A DNA stretch of 64,000 nt, taken from contig CAJFCJ010000026.1 in assembly GCA_904063045.1 (NCBI GenBank), positions 62,001 through 126,000 of the forward strand, given 5' to 3'. The DNA comes from Dimorphilus gyrociliatus (lineage: Eukaryota; Annelida; Polychaeta; Dinophilidae). Under the pieces are notes generated by a model that saw only the letters and a list, made by a program, of their open reading frames with translations, was not told the DNA's origin and did not search any database. This document shows, piece by piece, positions 36,001-46,128 of the stretch (position 1 is its first letter; each line of letters opens with the position of its first letter). The translations under genes were made by a program, and so were the position numbers.

Positions 36001-39000
36001 TATGGAGTGTAAATAAAATGTCTATTCAAGCTTCCGGCTTGGAAGTTCGTTTATGTGGACGAGCCAAGAATCACTTGTACAAACGAACATATTTACTTAT
36101 AGATCGGTATATTGAGCAAATTCAATAATTAGCGAAGATATTATAGGCTTTATAACTTTTCAGTCTATGTTATGAAAGGGGAATAAATTACGTTGAAACT
36201 GAAGACGCGGAAGATCCTAATAATTATAATCAAAGGCTAACAGTAACAAATGACGAAAAACCTAGAAAACCAAAGCACTACGTTCAAGTTTCTGGTGTAA
36301 AAATGGTGTGGTCTGTCGATAATCGGCAGATTTTCATGTCGTGAGTGGCGATTAAACTCTAGTTAATATTTAACTAATCCATATTTCTACTAGTCTTATA
36401 GATGGTTATATGCGTGCCCAAAGTATAAAAAAGAATCTATCGAGTGATGCTCTAAAATTGAGTAAGAGAGAATATAAAAGATATCATGTAAGTTTTTTCC
36501 CAATATATCAATATAGTAAATACATAAGAAAATATATTAGACGCGTCTAATATATAAATTTGTATGGAGAGCAAAAAATACAACCCCAACTTTTTAGAAT
36601 ACAACTTTACTTCGCAAATCTCCATCTGAATTAAAAGAAGGAAAAATCTCTTTTGAGGAATCTTATGGAAGTACCATGTTAAAAAAATTAGTTTGCGAGA
36701 GAGAGAAACATTTTGTTGCTGTCCACGAAGAGATGAGCGAAAGAAAGACGGTTGTTAAGGACGAATTAAAGGGCTTAAAAGCTTCAACAATGGATGATGT
36801 TAGTGAAGTATCTTGGCACATAGACGTTGAGAATTTTCAGGTTCTTCTTAAGGGATTAGAGACTTGCGGCTATGTGATAACAACGGCAAAGGAAGTCGAA
36901 ATAGTTTCATCTCAACACCAACCAGTCTGGATTAAAAATAAGCTTCATTCAAAAACGTCATTAAGAGCTACAATGGAATGCGTGCAATACTTTGCTACTG
37001 TGGAAAAGAATAGAAACATTAAAGCCAATGAAGCTTGCCACGTTGTTTGGTTAGAATCATCCCACATAACTGCACCTTTTTCGAATATAGTGCCCACGTA
37101 CGAAAAACTATTAGTTTATTCTCCCGGTACAAGAGCTGGTTGCGTTATTCAGGTTGGTCTTAAAATAAATAACCTTTTTAATCTAATTTTACCTAAATTA
37201 TTTTTATTACTACAGAGTGATACAAACCAGACTTTCAACTTGCAAAGAATAATAGAAAGATGCAAGTGTGATTGTTATTACATAACATACGAACCAATGG
37301 AAGATGTTTCCGATGCAAAACCACCAGTTGTCAGTTTTTCCGTTTTCAATTAACTTTCTAATTAAATATTCTAAATTGTATTAAATATAGGAAACGTACG
37401 ACGCGTTTAAAGAGGACAAAGAAGAAGGCGTAGATACGCTTACTATTCTACATCATGATTTAGACATTTCAGCCAGCTCTGTAAGTTCAGAAAAAAACCA
37501 ATTTAAATATCAAATTTAGAACAAGTTTTTTTTCTCTTGCAGCAACAATACGAAATTGTTATGGATATTTTAAATAACTTGTTGCTGTATATGGAACCAA
37601 GACAGAAGACTTTATTACAAAAACAAAAGAATTTACGTTTCGCTATGGAATTATCTACTGAGGATCCCAAGGAGGAGGTACTTAAAAAACAGGAACTCAT
37701 CAGAAGACTCCTAATGTCCTTGCGTGGTATGGAACGGAAATTCTATTTAATGCTTAAAGACGCTGAGAGAGGGAATGATCATCGCGCAAATGACGCTCTT
37801 ATAGGAATGGAATTAAACATAGAAGATACTAAAGAAAAATTGTATGAAGAAAACGAAGCTCTAAAGACAATTATTAGGTCTCCATTTAAATAGTATAACC
37901 TATAAATATTAATCTATTCATTTTGACAGCTATTACAAAGAAATCAAAATGAAGGAGATAAAAGAAAGAGAACGCAAAGCAATGGAAGAGAAAACGCGAT
38001 GTGATACGAATCATCAGCAAGGTAAATTTTCATCCAAAGAAATTGCTTCGTATTAAATATTTATCAAATATATTACTTTTATCTTTATTTTTAACTCAGC
38101 ATATGAAGTAAGTATAGCTAGGCGTTACGAAGTTTGTTTTACTCATGCCTTATGGAGGATGGCGGAGGAGGATGGGCAAATTGGTATTGCAGACTTAACT
38201 CTACATGAGTTTCTGTAAGATATAGAAATATATTCAGATCGGTTATATATTTCGAATGTAAAACTTTGATATTATTAACAGTTATACGCGTATACATAGA
38301 GAAGATGATACGGGTGAACATAAACTTGAATTAGGCTATGTGCATATAAAAGCTCCTCAGCCAGACGCCGTTTATCAGGATGTTCTAAAGGCTACTCGTC
38401 TCAGGGAAAACCAACGGGAGCCCCTTCTAAGAATCTTTTGTCAATATCAGGGAGCCGTAGGCGGTATACCCGTTAAAGAACATTTTGAAGTTAATATTGT
38501 ACCATTGACAATAAGCATATCGAATAAATTTGCAACAAAAGTTCAACAATACTTTTTCCCTAAGAGGAAAAGAATAACCATTCCATCAGACCTTGTACTC
38601 TTTGGTTAGTTATTTAATCTCAATTTAAATATATTATACAATCGTTAAATATTTTATATCTAATATAATAGACCTTTTGGAAACGGAACAACTACCACAG
38701 AGTATATGTGTTGACGAAAGGTTAGCTCATTTTGAATCTGCAGAAGATGTTAGTCAGGAGAGACCACCCGCGCCTGTCTCAGGGAAAAAGAAGAGTAAAT
38801 CAAGTAAGAAGGGGAAAGATGACGTCAAAGTGATGATGGTCTGTTGCTTTAAGTTTTCTTATATAACATTTATTTTTAATTAAGTTACTAGTAATTTATG
38901 AATTCTTTTAAAATATTTAGGAAAGAGCTGAAAAGACGAATATGTTTGCTTATATTAAAATTGGAGAACTACCACTTGTTCTTAGTTATAAAGGATCAAA

Positions 39001-39467
39001 AGAAAAAAATTTGTCCGATGTAAGCGATGTTCAGCTGCTTATGCCTTCTTTAGAATATCGCAACAAAACTTGGCTGTGGTTAGAATTGTTAAATGCAATG
39101 AAAACCGAATATAAAAAATATTTAATATCTCAAGTAAGGATTTGTTCATTTGTATTGAAAAGAAAATCCAATCTTTAAGAGAATATTTTCATAGGTTCTT
39201 CGTCAAAAGTTACGTTTAAGACCACGATTCGTTGAGCCACCCAAGACGGGTGAACAGCAGGAAGATAAAGCGCAATTATTATTGGGGAAAAGATTTTTTG
39301 TAAGTAAAATAAAACCAGCTAACTGTGCCTTTTAAAAATAACTTTATATTTTAAACTAATCTTTTTTAACTCGTTATTATCAGCTAACCGCTTCTGAAAG
39401 GAAACGATTGCTTAGAAATTCAATAGAGGGACAATCTTCTAGTTCCTCCTCCCCGTCGAATTGTTGA
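30031..39467 (+). CDS. BLTP2: BLTP2/KIAA0100 (Hobbit) bridge-like lipid transfer protein
   Basis: More than thirty short exons over 9.4 kb, from ATG 30031 (MNLVHLAICTAVFWWFLFR, membrane anchor) to TGA 39465-39467. Exon 2 continues with KINLRINYVGLCSVGKVSF, the start of the lipid-transfer groove. Diagnostic segments: MAYGPNWEPIMQFFQQS and DPSPPLPFWDKIRLYFHGA (about 34870-35005); WICLSGNPNDHHSV (about 35350-35385); TLRWFEKFL then GRPKRKL (about 35590-35755); MECVQYFATVEK (about 36975-37010); IMDILNNLLLYMEP-type coiled coil (37540-37890); AVGGIPVKEHFEVNIVPLTI (about 38455-38515). The tail is Ser-rich. BLTP2 proteins are rod-shaped lipid conduits at ER-plasma membrane contacts; Drosophila hobbit is needed for secretion and growth. 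The gene is intact, with no premature stop in the reading of its exons. Some internal exon borders are approximate. Confidence 0.9.
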
Positions 39468-39644
39468 AATTTAGAAATAATTATTGAAGAACCAAAGAAG
39501 TAAAATCTGAAGTAATCAGCAAATTATTTCACTTACGACCGGGACCACTCAAATCATTTGCATGCTTTAGAGCTAAAACATTGTATATAAACATTCGATT
39601 AGTTATCGACCATTCATCGACTGATCGCACGTATTTACTGATGT

Positions 39645-40421
39645 TTATTTACCCATAAGCTTAGAACCAATACTGGCCGCTAGGTCAAACCTATTTCCAT
39701 AACCCATGTCCAAGCGTCTTTTTGTCCTAAAGAAAGAAAAAACAACTGTTTAACTCAAAGTTGAACTACAAACACTTTTTTTTTAGGTGAACTAATGAGA
39801 AAAAAAAAGAAGAGACAACTTACATTGCTCTGTTAAGGTAAATCTTTCTTAAAGCATCAACAACATCGTTGTAGTCGTTCGCGTTTCGGTCGAAAGCTCT
39901 GTTTTTTTGTTTATCCAAGATTAATATTTTTAAAAGATTATCAAAGAAGAAAAGCACCAAAAAAAAAAGAAACAAACAATTATTTTTCTATTTAATTTTT
40001 GTGAACAAACATTGTTTTTTTTATAAAATATTTTTTACATTTAAAAAATAAATGACAAAAACAAAATTAAACGAAAAGACTTTTCCCTACAGTTTTTACT
40101 TTAACCCTTCCCCCATTAAGAACTTTCCTGCTAATAGTTCGATTCTTAATTATTCATCTTTCAAAGATGCTTAAAACTAACGGAACTACTATCTGAATAA
40201 AAACAAATTTAGTATATAATTCATTAAGCTATTGCTTTTGGGGACTATAATAGCTTTAAAAATAGTTAATGTTAAAATTTAATGTTAACTTTATAACTTT
40301 TTTGTATCTATCTATATGTATATATATAAATATTAACATACCTGGTTTCAATGACAATAGTAAAAAGTACAGCACAAGCTGCAAGAAGCCAAAGTGCTTT
40401 CATAGATAATTTTCTGTTCAT
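39645..40421 (-). CDS. Short precursor of an amidated (neuro)peptide
   Basis: Three exons (complement of 40342-40421, 39824-39898, 39645-39726) close in phase to 78 residues. Residues 1-27 are a clear signal peptide (MNRKLSMKALWLLAAC...). A spacer of about 26 residues follows, then a tetrabasic-type site (TKRR) releases LDMGYGNRFDLAASIGSK plus LMGK immediately before the stop. Gly-Lys at the very end is the classic substrate for carboxypeptidase plus C-terminal amidation, predicting a single 21-residue peptide ending in Met-amide. The layout (signal peptide, spacer, dibasic, one amidated peptide) is that of a neuropeptide prohormone. The pattern LDxGxxxR...LMG faintly recalls calcitonin/DH31-type peptides but lacks their C-terminal Pro; I leave the family open. 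The gene is convergent with BLTP2, 178 bp between stops. Confidence 0.65.
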
Positions 40422-41131
40422 AATCGTCGTTAACCTGCTAACTCTGGAGGTCGAATGACTAGTGGCCGACAAGAAAGCGCGACCTCTATAACAAACTTCA
40501 TATAGCGTATATGAAATAAAAGGAAAAAATTTGTTAAGACTCTATAAAAACAGGACTGTGTATAAAAATGGTTGAGCATTAAATATATATATAATAAGAA
40601 CGTCATAAACAGGGAAGATATACTTCTTACAAAAAAAAGATCTGCTTAAAGGGGATGTACTGTCAATTATGTGATACTAGTTTCTCTCTCTTCCTATTTA
40701 ATCTTTAGGAAATAGCTAAAGTTTGTTCACGACTTGTAATTGACATTGCTATTTATATATGCACGTCATCATAATTGATTATCCCATATTGAAATTTCTC
40801 TAACGCCTAATATTCAATGAACACTAATGAACTTATTAATTGAATGAGTCAGAGTACCAATTATCATTCTCTTGTTGAAACAGATATTGTCACAGGTGCA
40901 TCGGCTTAAAATCTACCAAGTTACTCCTTGGGGAAAATCTCTTAGCTTGTCAATATCAAACGGAATTTTCTTTTTTTAAAGCAATTTGTTATTTATTTAT
41001 CTATTTTATTCGATCATATACTGTATATATATATATATATACAGACAGCATTACAAATATAAGTCAGATGTCGCCAAGGCGATTTTGTTTGATAAATATT
41101 TTGGGAACCACTGTTGTTGACAGGCTAATTA
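40422..41131. other. Intergenic, 0.7 kb, with TATACTGTATA element
   Basis: Upstream region of the peptide precursor and 3' side of the SRCR-U-box gene. It carries TATACTGTATA at 41027-41037 within a TA run that closes with a second half-site. No coding sequence seen. Confidence 0.5.
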
Positions 41132-42914
41132 TTATATCGTCTCTCCTCTTTTATCATTGGCCATGGTCGTTCCTCCTCTCTCCTTTTTCATCCACTCCCT
41201 AATTCGAGCTCGTAGAACATTATCCGGCTTGAATCCGTACTCTTCTGTACTTTCGCCGGCTTTCTTTAAACAATTTACGAGATATTTCTTATCGTATGTA
41301 AGACCGTCAGCTCCAACTACTGGCTTCTTCATCAAACGGCCACTTATAGGGCAAATAAATTCTTTGGGTATACCCACTTCCATATTGAAATTACGTTTAA
41401 ATTCATGATCCGATAGAGAGCGAGTAATTTGTTTGGATTCTTTTGCGGTAAAGGAAACTTGTCTATCGTTTCTTGACAAATCATTACACTCGGATTCGGG
41501 GGAAACAAATGCACTATCATTAATGTTAGCTGGAGGTGCTGCAATTGCATAAATTCTGGGTTTTGAATTTGGTGGGGGTAACGCTCTGGCAACTCTATCT
41601 CTCACCATTCGGTCTAATTCTATGGCCATCTCTGGGAATAAACATCAATCATATAATAATTTGTGTTCCTTTTAAGAATTATCTACCGTAATAGATAGCC
41701 TGTCGAAAATCGCCGTCCAAGCGCTCTGGTTCCGCCACATAATTTTCCTCTTTAATGATAATGTCTTTATCGATGGCTAAGTTCAAGGGTTTCTAACAAA
41801 TAAACACTTCAATCTTACACCTTCGAAAGAGATAAATTATCCCAAACCTCCGTCAAAATAGGTGGAACTACCGTTTGACCTAATTTCTTATTCCTGGTAA
41901 ACCTCGACAAAGACGTTGGAAACGTGCTATAAATCCTAAAATAAAAATTTTACGAAAATTAAAAGAGAGAGGTAGTTTAATCCACTAGATGGCATTTTGT
42001 TATTCATACCGTCTTCCTTTTGTTTGTCTTCGTTTACAGATTACCAAACATGTTATTATTAATATTAAAGCTATTAGACAAACTAAGAAGATGACAACAT
42101 CAACTATAGGTGATGTTTCAGTTTTTACTTCATCCTTAACGACAGTTACCGAATTAGCTAGCAATTTGCTTTCTTTCATTGCATCTGCTGTAAATTTATT
42201 GTAATTATCATTATTTTTTGTCAATAAAGAGTACAAAGTATACTTATTCTTGTTATTCGATATACTAAATATGTTTTATATAAATATATATATCTATAAA
42301 AGGCTTTAACGCACGTTGAACTGATAATAAATGTTCCTTCGTAGATCGATCACTAAATTCAATAGTGCGGCATCTATCCGAAATATTTTTGATGCTCCAT
42401 CTGTGATCTTCACACGTTTCTAAACATCTCTCATCGCCTACATGAAAATAAACGAGATGAAGATTATAATAACGATGAGATTAACCCAAAAAATTATATC
42501 CTAAAGGTAAATGAATAAAAAAAAAGTACAAAAATTATTAACCACTGCACACTCCTGAAAATTGGACGGCAAGAGTATTGAACGGTAATAAAGGGGTTGA
42601 GTGTATGATCTTATCAATATTCAGACAACGGGAGAGCACCAAAATGTCTTCACTTTTCCATTCTGGAGAACATACGAACAGCCATTGATTAATAAAGATC
42701 TGAAGGCGTCCACTAGATGTTCTTAGCGTTGCCGATTCACCTGAGTTATACATCGACTTTTCTGTAAAAATTTTTAAATTCTCTTTTTCTTATTATTCAA
42801 TAAGAATTTTAATAAAAAAAATCAACTTAAGCTTAATAATAAACCTTTTTGCGAATGTACAAATGTTATTAATAAATAATGAGTGTGTAGTAAGAATATA
42901 TCAAGCGCCCTCAT
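41132..42914 (-). CDS. Membrane protein with SRCR-like ectodomain and cytosolic U-box
   Basis: Seven exons (complement of 42845-42914, 42543-42761, 42315-42437, 42010-42187, 41848-41935, 41687-41792, 41132-41631) sum to exactly 428 codons with all phases closing. Residues 1-21 are a signal peptide (MRALDIFLLHTHYLLITFVHS). Residues about 35-125 resemble a scavenger-receptor cysteine-rich domain: GRLQIFINQWLFVCSPEW, VLSRC, then VQFSGVCSGDERCLETCEDH. Residues about 165-188 are one transmembrane helix (VVIFLVCLIALILIITCLVIC) followed by KRRQTKGRR, a stop-transfer signal giving type I topology. The cytosolic part ends in a U-box (about 347-412): IPKEFICPISGRLMKKPVV, GADGLTYDKKYL and NVLRARIREWM. 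U-boxes recruit E2 enzymes for ubiquitination. It may be a surface sensor coupled directly to a ubiquitin ligase; that function is inference. The SRCR call is weaker than the U-box call. Confidence 0.7.
41982..41994 (+). promoter_or_regulatory. CTCF-like motif CCACTAGATGGCA
   Basis: Matches the CTCF core consensus (CCASYAGRKGGCR) at every position by eye. It lies in an intron of the SRCR-U-box gene. One of several related sites in the window. Confidence 0.4.
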
Positions 42915-43327
42915 CTGAAATGAAAAAAAAAATAGATGTTACAGCCTAATCACACCTACCGGGTATACAAACCATTAGTTATCGACTAATAATATCAATT
43001 AAAGCGATAAATAAATGAGAATTTGCTAATTTTATTTCGAAGGAATGACTGAAAGAATTTTTTTTTCACGATACCACTACTAGAAGGCGCAGTTTCGCAC
43101 CTGGAAAAAAATGAAAAAAACGTCGTTCGTAGTCGTACATAGGCCTAGCACGCACGTCGAGCGTTTTTCATTGATTATCATCTTTCTCTTTTAAGAGGAA
43201 ATTTTCGATTTTTCAGAAGAAACTACAGTTCTTTTCTTTTTGTGAAACACAGTTTTTGTTTTATTGTTATTATTTTTTATCTTTTATTATTTTTGAATTT
43301 TTTGAATTTCAATAATTCTTGGAAAAA
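42915..43327. other. Short intergenic interval with CTCF-like motif
   Basis: Possible 5' UTR of the SRCR-U-box gene: an AG acceptor directly abuts its ATG (42914), suggesting an upstream non-coding exon. A splice-donor-like CCAG/GTGCGA lies near 43097-43103 on the minus strand, beside CTACTAGAAGGCGCAG (43077-43092). Confidence 0.4.
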
Positions 43328-44078
43328 TTATCCAGCTTTTTTTAACATATGTTTAAATTGCCGGAGAAATTTGTCCATAGTATAATTCTCTTTCATTCCG
43401 ATATCCAATCCAAGTGCTTCGGCTATTTCTTTAACATACTGATCGTTCTTTGGAATTTTTGGAGATGAACTTCCTCCATTCCTTGGACGATCCAACGTAC
43501 TTCCTACGAAATCGTAGTTATCAAAACCGAGTATACCTATATAGAATAATTAGGAATAAAAAAGCAAGTTGATAAAAAAGATAAGGAAAAAAGTTTTTTA
43601 AAATTTAGTCATTATACGGATCCACTCAGTTACGGCGGCTGCTCTTTAGACTGACAACCGTCTTAACTTGATACAATGTATCGCTATCTACGCTAACACT
43701 TTTAGAAGACACATTTGAAATATCTAAATAGAGATATTTTTATATTAAGTCATATTTGTTTAATAAAAAAGTATAAAATGTAACTTATTAAAAAGTTTAA
43801 TAGCTTTACTATTTGTAATAAAATATAAATACCTTGTTTATGATTTTTCATATATTTTTATATCTATTTTAAATAGAGACGCTTAAAAGAAAAATAATTC
43901 TCTACAACTCACTTGGTCTTTTCATTTTCCTATTATAATTTCTGTTTAAAAAATGAAGAGCGATTTTATCATTAGGAACAACAACTGTAAGATCCAAGTT
44001 CGAAAATTCCGGCCTCGGTGCTCCCATTAATACATTCGAAATGTACGCCAGGAACATAAAATAAGCAAATTTGTACAT
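43328..44078 (-). CDS. Secreted protein or prohormone of unknown family
   Basis: Three exons (complement of 43913-44078, 43634-43723, 43328-43536) close in phase to 154 residues. The start chosen, ATG 44078, begins a signal peptide (MYKFAYFMFLAYISNVLMGA); an in-frame upstream ATG-less extension would bury it. Mature sequence: about 35 residues, a KMKRP basic patch, a Ser/Val-rich stretch, then SSRR followed by ILGFDNYDFVGSTLDRP, a Gly/Ser linker, and a predicted helix (QYVKEIAEALGLDIG through FKHMLKKAG). There are no cysteines and no TM segment after the signal peptide. The dibasic SRR before FDNYDF would suit a prohormone, but there is no terminal Gly-basic amidation signal. I do not recognise the family. 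It sits between the U-box gene and archaemetzincin on the same strand. Confidence 0.55.
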
Positions 44079-44552
44079 TCCCTTAAATTCAGCCAGCGCG
44101 AAGCTTGCGCTAGACTCTTTTACATCGTACTTTTTATATTTAGGCGCCTTAACTTGATGCAAATGATACTCGAGGCGCAAACGACAAGCGCTCTCTGGCG
44201 TTAAATTCTACCTTTTTCTTCACACTTCGATCTCTCGAAAAAACGATTAACATTGTCAACAAAATAACTAATAGCAAAAATATTCTTTACATAAAATTTC
44301 ATATTCTCAGGCTAAAATCGATTACAACACAGGTCGATGGAAAATTTTTATTTGTCTTTTTATGGACGATGTCAAAGAAATAGATAAAGAGAAAAAGAAG
44401 CCAAAAGAGCTAGTAGGAGAAAATTGTTTACGTTGTAGAAAATTAATACATATGGACATACTAAAATCAGTCTAACAATAATAAAAACTATATAATGTAG
44501 TTGAGTTCCTAAGGGAGACTAGAATGAAAGAATGTCTAATTAAGTGTGTATA
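44079..44552. other. Intergenic, 0.5 kb
   Basis: Promoter side of the secreted-protein gene and 3' side of archaemetzincin; nothing further recognised. Confidence 0.4.
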
Positions 44553-45626
44553 TTACAAATGCAAAATACAAGTACGAATATTTGCAAGAGTTTTCTGCCA
44601 AGCTTCTGTTTCAAACGCTTGACATAGGATAGTCAAGAACTTTTCTTGGGCTTCGTAACGCTCTTTCAAGCCAAATTTAACAACATACTGTACTTTTCGC
44701 AGACAGACTGGACATAGTAACTGAGGTTGAGAGCAGGCTTCTTCTATAGAGCTGCTCTCATTCATCAGGCATGCGTAGTATTTGCAGTGTAACAAACCAA
44801 AAGTATGACAAGTTTCATGTAAGACTACTTTTATAATCTTCCACATTAATTCAGCATCTATTTTGGTTATATCGCTCCAACTATCAAGCCTTGGTTCAAA
44901 TCGACCAAAACAAAAGACAGCTGATCTAGTTGCTAAACTTCCCTGACCCAGTAGAAAATTTAAGTTCTCTGAAGGATATAAATCGATCCAAGAAGCACCT
45001 ATTATGGTTGCACCATCCGAAGGTAATAAGCTGCCCAAGTGAGATAGGACAGGACCAACTAATATTTGTTCCTTTTCAGTTTTCTGATGAACTCTTGTTT
45101 TATAATCACCATATGGTCGTTGAGGGAGTATTTGAACGTCGAATCCGTAAAAAAATACCGATAAATATTTCTGAAGAACTTGAAAAAATCCTTTAATATT
45201 TTCAAATGAAAAATTATGAATAAAGTCCGGAAATTCTCCAAGAGGTTGTAAATAGATTACTCGTCGTCGTTTATAATTTACTCTATGTAACTGAATTGGG
45301 GATCTCCACATTCCAAATGTCTGTAATTGCCAGTTTTTCAAATCGGTGATTGGAAGCGGATGAAAGACAGTCGTTAACGAGTGCAATGAATTTAATGCGT
45401 CGTTAGTTATTCGAAAAGTTCTATCGCTATCCTCCTCTTTAAATGAGTCTGTGGTCAAGGTAAAGTTTAAAATATGAAATTAAAGTAGTCTAAAAATTTC
45501 ACCGAAATCTGTATGAAATTTCAAAACAAAGTAAAATCTTCTCTCATTTTCATCTAATTTATTCAAATTTCCTAGAACATGCTTAAGGCTTTTTCGATTA
45601 GGTATACACCAACTTATACATAGCAT
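44553..45626 (-). CDS. AMZ: Archaemetzincin zinc metalloprotease (AMZ1/2-like)
   Basis: Two exons (complement of 45503-45626 and 44553-45448) give 339 residues. Exon 1 starts MLCISWCIPNRKSLKHVLGN, comparable to the AMZ1 beginning. Diagnostic blocks: RRVIYLQPLGEFPDF, ATIIGASWIDLYPSENLNFL, FCFGRFEPR, and the active site HETCHTFGLLHCKYYACLMN. That is HExxHxxGxxH with the Cys pair and Met-turn, followed by the second zinc site CPVCLRKVQYV. The catalytic Glu and all zinc ligands are intact. Archaemetzincins are cytosolic/nuclear metalloproteases of poorly known substrate, present in many animals but missing from flies and nematodes. The frame could be read from a non-ATG codon at 45458, but the upstream exon restores a proper ATG and family N-terminus. 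It is divergent from the kinesin gene, 502 bp apart. Confidence 0.92.
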
Positions 45627-46128
45627 TATTCATTGAAAAATCAAGATAAATTGACATAAAAATAACAGAAAACAATCGTTTCGAACGATATCTACGTAAA
45701 ACACACACCAACTACCGGTTATACTCAACTGAAGTCAAAAAATATTCTATTTACCTTTTTATCGCTCTATTGAGCTTTAAATGTGAGCATTGAGCATGAT
45801 TAAGACTTTGAATGTTATCCAGTAAAAGGAGAAGAGACAGAATGATTTTTTTCGTTTTCTTAATCTTTGTGCCAATTATTGAAGAGGTTATACACTCATT
45901 AATTAGAACCAATTATTCGCGCCAGTTATCGATATTGATTAATATTTACTTGTGTGGATATTTGTAAGCTGCATTACGCGAGGAGAACACAATAGTATTA
46001 GGATTAGGGCACTGCATATAATAACACAATACACTCAAATCAATATTTCGGCGTCGGCAAGAAGCTCCTACCTTCAACTCGTCCCCATATTTAATTAAAT
46101 GTATCGAGATGAACTTTACTGAATCAAT
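45627..46128. promoter_or_regulatory. Divergent intergenic region, AMZ and kinesin
   Basis: 502 bp between two ATG codons facing away from each other, so it must contain both promoters and 5' UTRs. No TATA box or shared motif stands out. Confidence 0.5.

Noticed and set aside
39645-39726. Assignment of the Met-amide peptide to PDF, allatotropin or SIFamide families
   Set aside because: None of their signature residues are present; the DH31-like spacing is too weak to name.
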